64,000 nt of DNA, from positions 620,001 through 684,000 of the forward strand of contig QYRS01000005.1 of the NCBI GenBank assembly GCA_006503535.1. The letters run 5' to 3'. The notes under the pieces are model-generated. The model saw only the letters and a list, made by a program, of their open reading frames with translations. It was not told where the DNA came from and did not search any database. Both the position numbers and the translations under genes were made by a program. How positions within the stretch are numbered: the first letter of the stretch is position 1; each line of letters opens with the position of its first letter. This DNA is from Arthrinium phaeospermum. Lineage: Eukaryota > Ascomycota > Sordariomycetes > Amphisphaeriales > Apiosporaceae. Shown here one piece after another: positions 22,176 through 32,706 of the stretch.

Positions 22176-23360
22176 ATGGACATGCTTCACACGCCCGAGA
22201 GCAGCACTGCCGCCATCGTCGCAACAACGGTTGTGACCACGGTGGCATGCCTCTCTCTGTTTCGATACTCGCTGTACCCTCACCGGAAGCAAATCCTGCC
22301 GGGGCCACTCACTACGTCGCTGCCTTATCTGACCAAGGACGAGATCAAAGACCTCCCGTATCAGCCCGATCACTTCCCCGGCGCCCGCGATGTAGAGACC
22401 CCGTACGGAACATCCGGGTCTACGAGTTCGGCCCCGAAGACGGCCGCAAGGTGCTCTTCATTCACGGCATCAGCACTTCGTGCATGACGCTGTCCGAGAT
22501 CGCCAACGGCATCGCCGCCAAGGGCTGCCGCGTCATGCTGTTCGACCTCTTCGGCCGCGGCTTCACCGACGGTTTTGCCCTTCGACACGCGCCTCTTCGT
22601 GTCCCAGGTGCTGCTGGTCCTGGCCTCGAGCCCGCTCGCCTGGACCGGAGACGACGCCATGCACCTCGTCGGCTACTCGCTCGGCGGCGGCATCGCCCTC
22701 AACTTCGCCGCCACCTTCCCCCGCATGGTGGCCTCGCTCGTGCTCCTCGCGCCCACGGGCGTCATCCGCTCCGAGAACTTTGGCCGCCTCAGCCGCCTCA
22801 TCTTCACGTCGGGCATCGTCCCCGAGGCCATCCTCGAGCGCCTGACCAAGCGCCGCCTGCGCACCCCGATCGGCGCCTCGGTGGCCAAGAAGCGCCGGAT
22901 GTCCATGGACGACGGCACCGCGCTCGACGCGTCGTCGAGCAAGCCCCTCCACGCCGACTCGCTCACCGACACGGCCACCCAGGAGGTCGTCGACCCCAAC
23001 GAGGACACGGTTGACAGTGTGCACCCCTTCGAGGCCCGGATCGCGGCCTACGTGCACTGGATGCTGCGGGCACACTCGGGCTTCGTGCCGGCCTTCATGT
23101 CGACGGTGCGCGTCGGTCCGCTCATGGCTGAGCACGACTACTGGCGCAAGCTGGCTCGCGTGCGCAAGCCCATGACGACGGCCTTCATCCTGGCCCGCCA
23201 CGACGAGCTCATCCAGAAGGACGACTACCGCGAGGATGCCCTGCCGCTCGTCGGCGGCGAGGAACACGTCTTCTGGCGCGTCGTGCCGGGCGGCCACAAC
23301 TTTCCCTTTACGCACCCCAAGGAGGCACTGGAGGCCATCTTTGAGTTCTGGGGGTGGTGA
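22176..23360 (+). CDS. Alpha/beta hydrolase with N-terminal membrane anchor, two frame breaks
   Basis: Start ATG 22176 (DMLHTPESSTAA) is followed by a hydrophobic segment (residues about 9-30, IVATTVVTTVACLSLF), suggesting a membrane-anchored enzyme. The fold is clear: oxyanion/strand 3 region VLFIHGISTSCMTL, FDLFGRGFTDG, nucleophile elbow GYSLGG (about 22670), ARHDELIQ with the probable acidic residue (about 23190) and catalytic His region GGHNFPFTHP (about 23290). The reading frame breaks at about 22406 (GGAAAC read as GGAAC) and again at about 22572, where several bases between FTDG and LPFDTRLF seem missing. From 22575 to the stop at 23360 it is open. Substrate is unknown; esterase, lipase or epoxide hydrolase are possible. 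Codon third positions are strongly G/C. Confidence 0.8.
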
Positions 23361-23896
23361 TTAATTGGATGAGAGGAGGGAAATATCGATTGGATAGAGA
23401 TTGGCACGCATACCAAGTTTTGTTTTCAAGCGAGAGATTGCCAGCGAGAGGAATTTACTACCGCAGGGGGGGATTAAAGATCCGGCGCTGGGCTTGGATT
23501 ATGATGATGATACCCCTAGATGGGACTGCGGAATACAGGGGCAATACTGGCGATCCGGCTACATTAAGCATTTGACGGTTCAGAGCTGGCACATAGACAT
23601 AGACATTGTTATCTGGTTGTTTAGGGGTAATTGATTTTAAGACTGCAGCACATGCTATGGTTCCCCATAGCGTGAATTAATTACATATGAAAGCAACGAT
23701 TTCGTCCAGGTGAAATTTGAACTGGATATATTAAGGATCATAGATAGCATTATATCATAGTACACCAACCACAATTAAACCCAAACGCCGTCCGCTTGTC
23801 TTTGTAGGTCATCCGACATGCATAAGCATAGGCAAGCGCATTCGGGAAACGCACTCGCTCGCTGCCCGCGTCCCTTTCTCCTCTGCCCACCGCCGT

Positions 23897-24655
23897 TTAA
23901 TGGTCCATGGCGTCCCGGCCGTTCAGCAGGATGACGCAGGTACTGATGGCGCAGACGTCGTCGAGCTGGTCGCCCTCGAGGGCGAGGACGGCGTCCTTGC
24001 CGAAGCCGAAGGCGCAGACGCTGCCGATCTTGACGCGCTTCTGGTTGAGGCACTTGTACAAGGTGCCGAACTGGGTCGACATGTCCCAGAAGTAGGGGAT
24101 GGAGTGGCGGACGAAGCACTCGTGCTTGTTTTCGGAGCCGGCCTCGACGGGGCAGATCTCGAGCGGGTGGCGGCTGTGCTCCTTGTCGGCGAAGCGGACG
24201 CACGAGCTGTCAAAGGACACGAACGTCATGCTGAGCTCGCAGATCTTCTCGCCCTTCTGGCCGTCCACCAGGGTCTTGATGGTGCGCATCATCTCGCCGC
24301 ACGACGTGATGTTGTACAGGGGCTTCTCCTCGTCCTCCTCGGCCTTCTTGGCGGCGTTGTCCACGTCCCGCAGGAACGGCTGCGAAAAGTCCCGCCACCG
24401 CGACTTCTTGACCTTCTTCGTCATGTCCAGGATCGACGCCGTCTTCTTGAAGTGGACGCACCCCTTGAGGAAGTAGAACTCGTTCGGCTTGAACTCATGG
24501 TCCTCGTCGATGGGGAAGTCCTCTGGGGAGAAAGGGTGCTCATGGTGGGCGTGTCGCTTATAGCCTAAGAGTGAGGTATCTTGGGGTGGTATTCCTGATG
24601 TAGTCGTCGCTGGTTCGTCGCTTAGGGTATGAAGGCGAACTAAGAAAAATGGCAA
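23897..24655 (-). CDS. Tubby C-terminal/LURP-one-like protein, 252 aa
   Basis: One uninterrupted minus-strand frame from ATG 24655 to the stop at 23897. The strand-rich sequence (EFYFLKGCVHFKKTASIL, KICELSMTFVSFDSSCVRF, FVRHSIPYFWDM) ends with DAVLALEGDQLDDVCAISTC, a pattern like the final helix-strand of LURP-one/tubby-like folds (Asp-rich turn then a hydrophobic helix). That fold is often linked to membrane lipids, but I infer it from pattern only. The first 45 residues are less regular, so the true start could lie further in or be supplied by another exon. The overlapping plus-strand ORF 23900-24568 is a GC-skew shadow. Confidence 0.5.
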   Translation of the reverse strand: MPFFLVRLHTLSDEPATTTSGIPPQDTSLLGYKRHAHHEHPFSPEDFPIDEDHEFKPNEFYFLKGCVHFKKTASILDMTKKVKKSRWRDFSQPFLRDVDNAAKKAEEDEEKPLYNITSCGEMMRTIKTLVDGQKGEKICELSMTFVSFDSSCVRFADKEHSRHPLEICPVEAGSENKHECFVRHSIPYFWDMSTQFGTLYKCLNQKRVKIGSVCAFGFGKDAVLALEGDQLDDVCAISTCVILLNGRDAMDH

Positions 24656-26423
24656 AGTTCCTCTCGAATTATCGTACGTTTGGGAGAGAGAATTCGTCGA
24701 GTAAACTGCTCGACGATTTGGGTTAAAGGGTGACTTTTTCGCATTGCCCGGACGCGTCGCCGAGGGGCAGAGGCCCAGCTATTGTGACGTCACGGTGCAC
24801 TCCGGGATTCCTGTTTTCTAGTTCCTTGACGGTTCCCGGTTTCAGGGTTTCCCGGCTACTACAGTACCAAGATCTCCTTACCCATATTTCACGCTGAAAT
24901 AAAGGGAATCGCGTCTCGGAGCCTAACGTGACGGGCTCGTGGCATCTTCTGCGATCAGCAGTTTGGGGAGAGCAGTCAAAAGCGTCCCGTTTTCGACTCA
25001 CTCGACCCCTCCATGTACCCAGCGTTGACAATACTTGCAACCATGGGCTTCCATAGCAAAGTAACAAAGGACATCATGACATTTCCGGTAAAAGAACCAA
25101 TCGATATCGCAGATTGGAAGAGGGGGTTACCGTTATTCTGAACCTTCGCTTCAATGACAGCCAAATACGGCACTGAGTTCCAACTTGAGGCATCGTGAGT
25201 AAGTACCCAGGGAGACTCCAGTCTGCGGTCATGGTGGGGTTGCCCGTTAGACTTGTGTGACGGCACCCCGCTCTGCGTAACGAATCCCGGGAGCCCGTAC
25301 AGATGTCAGAATATGTCATATCACCCTCGTGCAGGGATCGGCGTGCGAAAAGCAGGTACCCCAAGCAGTAGCCGGGCAGCTACTACTATGCATTCCGCTA
25401 CTCACCCGACGATCCAAAGACACCTGGCCAGTTGGACAAGCTATTATTAGTATCTATCCGTTACACGGCAGTGCAATGCTTCAACATCTCCAGCGCCGGC
25501 GGGGCACAAGCTTTCAGATCTGGTTGGAAATAGCGGCCGTTACCAGCACAGCCTTCCCTGGGGAATGAAAGGACGTTGCATTTGTCCTGTCAATCATTTG
25601 TTTGAGGAAGACACCTCAGCTCGCATGGCTTGTCGCCGATCAACCTGACGATAGCGGCAACGGTCCCACTGACGCGAATGCTCTTGCAACTGTCGTCGTA
25701 TTTCGCCATGCTGTTCCAATAGGAACAGCATGCCCAGACGACTGGCAACGCCGAGGTGCTGGAGACTGCATTTGGCACGACGACCACGGAAACAGTGGCT
25801 TATCAGCAAGAAGCCACAGAGCAAAGTCACAACAAGTTAGCGCTTGGTTAAGACGCCAGGTCAATTTCCACCTTTGAGTCCGATATCAACATGCGTCCAG
25901 GAGTGGCACTAGATGCAGCCAAGCAATGCCGGCGATATCTTTGACTTAGACATGGCTACTGATGAGATCTTCGTGAATGCCAACCTACCCGACGGTTGCC
26001 GAGCGCCTCCAAACTCATTTCGAATACTCCACCTAGCGCCTTCTGCCCCTGGAAAGGTCCTGTCTGGCTGGAGAAAGTCAGCAACCGAACAAGATGTTCG
26101 CGTGCAGCTGGTCCTTTGCAGTGCGTAGGTATCGGCGATGAGATGTATGTGGCATTTGGACGAAGGATTGAAGAAATGGGTTGCTGAAAGGTACCCAAGT
26201 AAGTAGAAATATCAATAAAAGGGTGGTAGTGGAGTCTGTGGTGTCCGACCCATCCAAACATTGATTTCTGAGCGAGCGACTTAAGGCATTCGGCATTCCA
26301 ATCGCTGGCTGACTGCCCCGCATCCGGTAGGTATTTGCGCGTGATAAGCCATTACCTATCCGTACCGTCCATATCTACCTCTGATGCGGTGGGACTGTTT
26401 GTTTTGAACCCTCACCTTTCACC
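24656..26423. other. Intergenic between divergent genes, includes a perfect hairpin
   Basis: About 1.8 kb between the minus-strand tubby-like gene and the plus-strand cytidine deaminase. No supported coding gene. Small ORFs on both strands around 25590-25870 overlap a hairpin. The outer parts are likely promoters. Confidence 0.5.
25707..25732. repeat. Inverted repeat: 11-bp stem, 4-base loop
   Basis: CATGCTGTTCC, then AATA, then GGAACAGCATG: a perfect palindromic stem in non-coding sequence. No T-run follows, so it is not a typical terminator, and no gene beside it explains it. Confidence 0.85.
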
Positions 26424-27191
26424 ATGTCTGCTTCATACCCCGACAGATACCAAAAGTCCTCGAGCGCCAACCCGGCCGACGTCGAATCGACATGTTCGAC
26501 GTACGGGCTCAGCAAGGCCGAATTCGAGGAACTGCATAAGGGCAGTGTCGCCGCCAAGGCCACAGCCTACTGCCCCTATAGCCAGTTTCGCGTCGGCGCG
26601 ACCATCCTCGCCGGCGACGGGGCCTTCATCAGCGGCGCCAACGTCGAGAATGCCGCATACCCCGTAGGCACCTGCGCAGAGCGTGTGGCCTTCGGCAAGG
26701 CCGTCACTGAGGGCCACAAGGGGTTCCGGGCCGTCGCCGTCGCTACCGACATCGCGCCCCCCGCCAGCCCCTGCGGCATGTGCCGCCAGTTTGTGAGTGC
26801 ATTTTCTTGTTTACCTGGTAGAGCTTGTTCAAAAATCGGCATTGTCGAGATCGACCATCTATCTACCTATCTGCGTGTACCGTACGTTTGCTGATTTGCG
26901 GGACAACCCCTTGGCAGCATCCGGGAGTTTTGTGACCTGAGCACGCCTATCCTTATGTTCGACAAGAACGGCGACTACTTGGTCCAGAAATTGGAAGAGG
27001 TAAGCAAGCCCGATCCGTGGCCGTGGCCATCACGGGATGTGTCTGTCTGTCTCATCCAGCTTACACGGGGTTTCTTATAGCTTTTGCCGCTTTCGTTCGG
27101 CCCAGAGGCACTACCACCGCCTGGCGGCCGCCCAGGGGTCTGCATAGAATCTAACCCCTGTTCAGGGACTTGGCAAGGCCCTACCATCTAA
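26424..27191 (+). CDS. Cytidine deaminase
   Basis: Zinc-dependent deamination of cytidine/deoxycytidine to uridine in pyrimidine salvage. Exon 1 (26424-26792) carries YCPYSQFRVGA, the ENAAYPVGTCAER motif (zinc Cys and catalytic Glu, residues 84-86) and PASPCGMC (PCxxC zinc ligands, residues 116-120). Exon 2 (26918-26999) reads IREFCDLSTPILMFDKNG. Exon 3 (27081-27191) reads LLPLSFGPEALPPP and then continues to a stop at 27189-27191. Introns 26793-26917 and 27000-27080 have GT/AG ends. The sum of exon lengths is one base too many: the CAGTTT|GTGAG donor would fit if it were CAGTT|GTGAG, so one inserted T is likely at about 26791. All catalytic residues are present. The tail after PPP is longer than usual and may not be genuine. 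Confidence 0.9.
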
Positions 27192-28403
27192 ACTTCATAG
27201 ATTGCCTATCTAGATTGGGCCGACAAGGGCCACACGGTCTCGCCATGATCTACAATGATTGTCATGTACTTGGTAGCTTATGTATAGAGCAAGGGCACAG
27301 AAGGTCTCCATGATGGCGGATAAGATCTCGGCATGTAGAATAGGCAAGTTGTATAGGATACAGGCCAGCAAATGACCATATATTACCATGCCCCCGTGCC
27401 TGTGTTTCAGCTTTCATGCAAAGGGAATTGCTAAGCAAACCTTCTTCCCCTGCCTCTGGCGCTTTTATGGTGGTCTCCAGTGTTATGAAGGTTCCAAGTG
27501 GGCGTAAATAGAACCTTCGCCTGTTCGCCAAATTAGAGACGAGAAATATCGCGGCGGTCAGAGCCGTTCCGTTTTTCTTTCTGAACAAGGGAGCCCCCTC
27601 TTGGCCCCCTATGCTGGACGGTTGGTTTGTGCTGCACAGGGATTTGGGCGGGATCTGGGTATCGGGCAGATGGCCCGGCCAGCTCTCTACATACCTCAGG
27701 TACTTCATGTAGCATTTGGGTACCGCCCTTGGTGCTTGGCCTATCGATGGATGGGGATGCATGTTTGTTTTCGTCACGGCTTATATTGACATCACTGACC
27801 GATGGCCTGATTTGGCATGTTTCTCTCCGTACAACACCCCATTTGGCAGCAGTGTTATGTTGCATGCACTCGAATGTTTCATCTGCATCAGCCGGTCTGT
27901 CTGATTGGCAGTCTGCTGCGCATGGGAAGTACCCTACCTAAACAGTGAGCTTGGACGGATCTTTAGCGCACGTATCCAGTAAAACCTGCCGATTAAGGAC
28001 AGTCCAGACAGTCCAGAACCAGCCTAGGCACCACCTAATCACCCCCCAGCTGCAGTGCAGGCCATCGGTAAGGGCCAGGACCGCTTTTTTTCTAAGGATA
28101 CCTCCAGCGTCTTAAATTGGTGTTTGTGTTTGTTGGTCGGCACCGCGACACCTTCTTGGCGAGCCGACACTTCTCTGTCGAATTTGAAGTCTTTCCATGC
28201 ACAACATCTCTGGGGCGTGAACAGTCGCAGATCGGTAAAGCGCCTGGCTCAAGAGCCGTCTTGCCAGAAACCGCCCATCATCCGCTACCCTTCCCCTTTG
28301 TGGTGCGATTACACGGCTTCGACAAGCATACATCACGAGCATCAACGAATCGGCCGACGACGTACCAAGAACCGGAGCTTGAAGAAGAACACGGCGGCAC
28401 AAG
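27192..28403. other. Intergenic between cytidine deaminase and ELMO gene
   Basis: No gene recognised; the minus-strand ORFs 27262-27777 and 27533-27865 have no domain or homology I can name. The last few hundred bases are the likely promoter and leader of the ELMO gene. Confidence 0.5.
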
Positions 28404-30578
28404 ATGGATCAGGCAGACATACCTGCGCTCCTCTCGCGCTTGGCGAGCGACGAGGACGCCGCGCGCAAAATGGCCGTTTTCAAATTACAATCTTCCATCA
28501 ACGACCCCTCGTTCGCCGACGTTTTCATATCCTCGGGCGGCCTGGTAATACTGCGGCGCTTGATCATGGGCACGGGCGGAAACACTCTGGCCTACTCGCT
28601 GCAGAGTCTGACCCGATTATTGGAGGTCGACATGGGTTGGGACATCTTCGAAGGCCCGACGGCCGGCGAGCTGGTCGAGCGCATCGTCGAGCTGATCGTC
28701 ATGAACCCACTGGTCAACATTCTGCGCGGCGCCATGTCCATACTCGTCGCCCTCGTCAGCCATTCGCAGGCCCCCAGGGGCCTGTCCCGCGCCCCCGGAA
28801 CATTCGGGTTTCGTGCGCTTAAACCTGCCGTCGCCGTTTATCCGCAGTTCTTCGACCTGGTCATACAACAACTTAACTCGGCCGATCACGCCTTGTGCGC
28901 CAACGCGCTGATGTTGATCAATTCCCTGATCAGAGATGCCGTTTCTTCGGAACCAAACACAAACGGCCAAAACAAGAACGCATCGGAGGAGTGGCCCAAG
29001 TTCATCAAACGGTTGCAGGATCTGGGCTTGATCAAGGCTGTCTACAATCTCATGCAAAGCTCGGCCTTACAAGACTTGGCTCACCCGTTGCTGGAATTCC
29101 AGTCCCTGACTAAGCTTCTCCTGCGGAAATGGAAGGAGGTGCGAGTGGACCTGGAGCGGCCAGAGCATAGAAGAGCTCTGAAAGGGCTACACCTAGCCAG
29201 CGCGCCGAGCCGCGATCATTACAATGGCACAGTGAACGGAGACGATGCACCCGAGGCCAGCAGCAAAAAGGGAAGCAGGAAACACAATCCGGAGAAGTGG
29301 CGACGGCTGGGTTTCGAGACCGAAAGCCCAGGAGCAGAATTCGAAGGAGCAGGTTTCCTGGGAATGATGGACTTGACAGACTACGTCCGGAAGAACGAGG
29401 ACGGCTTTCAGAAACTACTCCTCGAGCAGTCAACTCGGCCGCTTTCAGAGCGATGCCCAGTCGCGCGAGCAAGTCTATCAGTCACACAAACTCTGTACGA
29501 TCAATTCGATTGCAACAAAACGGATATAGAGGATCTGAGGGGTTATCAACTGTCTGATACAAGGCACCAGGACAAGCTCTTCCGCCCGCTACTCCTACAG
29601 TGGTCCAGGCTACACACAGCGGGCCTGCAAGCCTTCTTTCGGCTATGGAAGGCTACGGGCGCAGGACAAGGCGATTTTGAGAAGATTGTCGAACTCGTGC
29701 GCATATTGATGGACCAGGTGGTAGGCGGCTCAGGGAGGTCAAAGGACGTTGTGGACGTGGAGGAGGATCTCCTCGAATATGACTTGGCCAGGCTACGGGA
29801 ATTACAGATGGACCTCCTCGAAATGTCCTTTGAGGAGAACTGGGGCCAGCATCTGTACCAGGTTCGAGAGGACCTGAGGAACGAGTCCCTATCGTTCGTC
29901 AAAGAACAGCGTGTAAGGTGCCTCCTGCAAGGATCCTGGTTTTCGAAGCCAGCCCCACGCAAGGAGAGCCTGGGTGCCAACTTGCAAGCCGAGCGTGCCG
30001 CTCATTCGACGCCTTGGCGTTATGCCAAGCTCTCCCACAATCGTCGGTATCTCCACTATGCCGACTTCTCAATACGGAGGGAGCAAGATCCCAGTCTGGA
30101 GTCGTTGACGGAGAAGATTGACTTGAGCAAGATCAGCTCGGTGGTGTCCAACGTTTCGGTGATTAACGATGACGAAAAGAGCAATACGCAGACGGACACG
30201 TCCGGTCCCAAGACTTCGTCGGGTAGCATAAGCGGTGGAAGTACGGCAAAGACGAGCACGAAAATCACCATGTTTGGCTTTACCAGTGCGGAAGAGGCAA
30301 TGCGGCCGGGCGGGGACGGAAAGGAGCAACCGTTGCTGACGCTGTACCCGCTCAACAACAGCCTTGCGTCGGAATGGCTCGATGGGATGTTGATGCTGTT
30401 GGACCAAGCGCCTCTGACGGCGGATACGACGAAGCTGGTGACGCTGGTGGGAGAATACAGCCTCAAGATCCGGCTGCTCAACGTGGGGATGGAGGCGGCG
30501 TACGGCGGGCCACCACCTGGGGCTGGAGTGGTGCCCAGCAGGCAGGGTTTGGACGACGATTATTATTACGAGATCTAG
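28404..30578 (+). CDS. ELMO/CED-12 family protein, 724 aa
   Basis: Single-exon intact frame. The N-terminal part (residues about 1-250) is helical and armadillo-like (PALLSRLASDEDAARKMAVF; GGLVILRRLIMG). A central ELMO domain (about 310-500) includes RDFx-like core segments such as FRPLLLQWSRLHTAGLQAFF and ENWGQHLYQVREDL. A PH-like domain follows (about 535-690, RYLHYADFSIRR to KLVTLVGEYSLKIRLLNV), interrupted by a Ser/Thr/Gly-rich insert. In animals ELMO binds DOCK proteins to activate Rac; fungal members are less studied and may act on Rho-family or Arl GTPases. The start is chosen because MDQADIPALLSRL begins the conserved helix and no upstream in-frame extension is supported. Confidence 0.85.
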   Translation: MDQADIPALLSRLASDEDAARKMAVFKLQSSINDPSFADVFISSGGLVILRRLIMGTGGNTLAYSLQSLTRLLEVDMGWDIFEGPTAGELVERIVELIVMNPLVNILRGAMSILVALVSHSQAPRGLSRAPGTFGFRALKPAVAVYPQFFDLVIQQLNSADHALCANALMLINSLIRDAVSSEPNTNGQNKNASEEWPKFIKRLQDLGLIKAVYNLMQSSALQDLAHPLLEFQSLTKLLLRKWKEVRVDLERPEHRRALKGLHLASAPSRDHYNGTVNGDDAPEASSKKGSRKHNPEKWRRLGFETESPGAEFEGAGFLGMMDLTDYVRKNEDGFQKLLLEQSTRPLSERCPVARASLSVTQTLYDQFDCNKTDIEDLRGYQLSDTRHQDKLFRPLLLQWSRLHTAGLQAFFRLWKATGAGQGDFEKIVELVRILMDQVVGGSGRSKDVVDVEEDLLEYDLARLRELQMDLLEMSFEENWGQHLYQVREDLRNESLSFVKEQRVRCLLQGSWFSKPAPRKESLGANLQAERAAHSTPWRYAKLSHNRRYLHYADFSIRREQDPSLESLTEKIDLSKISSVVSNVSVINDDEKSNTQTDTSGPKTSSGSISGGSTAKTSTKITMFGFTSAEEAMRPGGDGKEQPLLTLYPLNNSLASEWLDGMLMLLDQAPLTADTTKLVTLVGEYSLKIRLLNVGMEAAYGGPPPGAGVVPSRQGLDDDYYYEI

Positions 30579-31337
30579 GGTGTTTCGGGTACTCGTCTGC
30601 CTTGGAAGCATCTGTCGCGGAAGCACTCGTCTTGGAGGCAGCGTGCTTATAATACGAATGAGGAGAACAACATGGGGGCAGGGAGGGGCATTTTGTTGGT
30701 TTGCACTTGCGTTAAAGGATATACCCCCCAACATGATGAAAGTAAGGACAGACACAGGCTGCTGGTGGAGGATGCCGCTACCGCGCATCGGGCCTCAGTA
30801 AAGCGTCTTTATTGTATGTTTTGTATGATTTGAGCCATGAGATCGCTACTGCCGCCTTTTATGTGTGTATGTGTGTGCGCGCAAACTGTACCTAGGTAGT
30901 TATAGTATGGAAGATGACTTAATAAAGAGACGACTTGATGTACTTGATTGGGCTGGCCCTGGAAGGAATGCAAATCCCCTCTCCCCTCCTCCCCCACTAG
31001 ATTCCCGATCTTGGAGTCTTGCAGTCTTGGTGCTTGGTTTCAGCCCTTGCTTGCTTGTTTCTCCAGGCCAACCCAACCTCCCACTTTTAGCGGCCGCGGC
31101 CCATAGTTAGCCGCTGGGACAAACGGCTGATTCCCCCCCTCTCTACCTAAGTGATGTGTACTCCGTATCCCTTTCGCCAATCTCGCCTACCTTACCCGAC
31201 CCGATCTTGTTCCAACAAAGGAACTCATGTCCAGCAGTTGGTGCTTCTATGGTGGCCGACTGATGGTTCAGATAACTTACGCCTGAACCTGCATTCGTTC
31301 AATCAAGACTCTGGGGCAGCTTTAACCTCTGCCAATC
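30579..31337. other. Intergenic: ELMO 3' region and promoter of GRF gene
   Basis: No gene seen. Contains a short TGTGTG stretch (about 30861-30880) and CT-rich sequence before the next gene. Confidence 0.6.
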
Positions 31338-32706
31338 ATGGCTCCTCCCACCATGACGTTCGGCACCAGCGCCACGCCCACCAAACAACCCCTCAACGGC
31401 TACTTCACCAAGAATCAATGGCACTGTAAGTTGACGGCCAATGTCTGCCTCTCTGTGCGAAGCTCATGAGTCCTGACGCCTGTTCTTGCAAATGAAAGGC
31501 AACTGCCAGCCGCGTCTACCAGCTATCCAGTTCCAGGTTCAGAGACAAACAAAGAACCATGGCCGTTGGTTCTATACCTGTCAAAAACCCCGGGCGGCCC
31601 CCGATCACTGTAAATTCTTCTTGTTTGCCGAGGATGCAAGGCTCCGCGAAGAGGGCGCCTTGTTCAACAACTCTAATACCGAGCCGTCGGCCACTCAGAC
31701 TCCCAGCAAGCGCCTGAAGCAAACTACCCTTAGTGCTGCCGTGACACCCCTCGCCAAATCGGAGCGAAGAGTAGGCTCCACTCCCATCACCTCCGTGGCG
31801 GAATTGGGGAGACAGGTTGGGGTCCCCGTTACGGGTGTCAGCAGTAGCAGCGTGGCTCCCACTTCCAGCAGTGCGACGATGCGCGCCAGCGATAAGAGCG
31901 ATGGCACGGCTGCGCAGGATGTGGAAACCGACAGCGAGCTGGAAGACTCCAGCGAGGATGAGTCTTCTCAAGCAGCGCCGAGTACCGTGGCCGCCGCCGC
32001 CGCCGCCTCTAGCACCAAGAGCCGGCCCCAGCTAACTCAGGCTGGCAGCACGAAGCGCAAGAGGCCCGCGGATGAGCTCGAAGAGGAGGACTTTGGCGCC
32101 TGGTCTTCGGATGAAGAGAAGCAGGCCGCTCTAATCACCGACAGCGCCTCGACGCGCGGCACAGATGGCCACGGCCGCAAGCGGGACGCCTTTGCCACCC
32201 CTGCGGCGTCCAGGACGGCCAAGGATACGGCTACCGGCCTGGCGACGCCCTCACTCACCGACAAGCCGATCCGCCGCGTGCTGTTTGCGGAGCCCGAGAT
32301 CCAGGCATCATCGGCCAAGAGACAGCGAACGGACGAAAGCGGGTCTTTCGCGCGCCCTGCTGCCGCGACGACGCCCTCTTCGTCGCAGGAGAGCGCCACG
32401 ACGACCCCGGGCTCCCACGTCGGCGCCCTGAACGTGACGGACACGGTCATGGGGCTCCTGAAGGGCCAGAGCGGGCTCGACGACGAGGTCCGCGCCGAGG
32501 TCCGGCTCGCGCTCCAGAAGTTCGAGGGCCGCGCCAAGGGGCTCGAGCGGGGCCGCGACGCCGCGCGGCAGGCGAGCAAGAAGCTCGAGGAGCGTATCGC
32601 GAGCCAGCAGGCCCGCATCGTGGCCCTCGAGAACCAGCGGCAGATGGACGCCGAGGCGCGGCAGAAGATGCGGTCGGGGATGATGAAGCTGTACTCCGAG
32701 GTCTGA
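31338..32706 (+). CDS. GRF zinc-finger protein with C-terminal coiled coil, 431 aa
   Basis: Exon 1 (31338-31425) encodes APPTMTFGTSATPTKQPLNG and ends NQWHC. The intron is 31426-31498 and exon 2 runs 31499-32706. The GRF-type zinc finger spans residues about 30-75: CNCQPRLPAIQFQVQ, GRWFYTCQKPR and HCKFFLFAEDA supply the Cys/His ligands and the Gly-Arg-x-Phe hallmark. The rest is Ser/Thr/Ala-rich with acidic patches (ELEDSSEDESS; DELEEEDFGAWSSDEEK), a basic KRKRP nuclear signal-like motif, then a C-terminal coiled coil (LEERIASQQARIVALENQRQ). GRF fingers bind nucleic acid in topoisomerase 3, APE2 and NEIL3. Here the finger stands alone with a disordered body, so a DNA-repair or replication adaptor role is plausible but inferred. 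Frame is intact. Confidence 0.8.

Noticed and set aside
22247..23014. Long Arg/His/Pro-rich ORFs overlapping the hydrolase gene
   Set aside because: Shadows of the GC-rich third positions of the true hydrolase frame; composition is unnatural.
23900..24568. Plus-strand ORF of 222 codons opposite the tubby-like gene
   Set aside because: Leu/Val/Asp/Glu-only composition typical of an antisense shadow.
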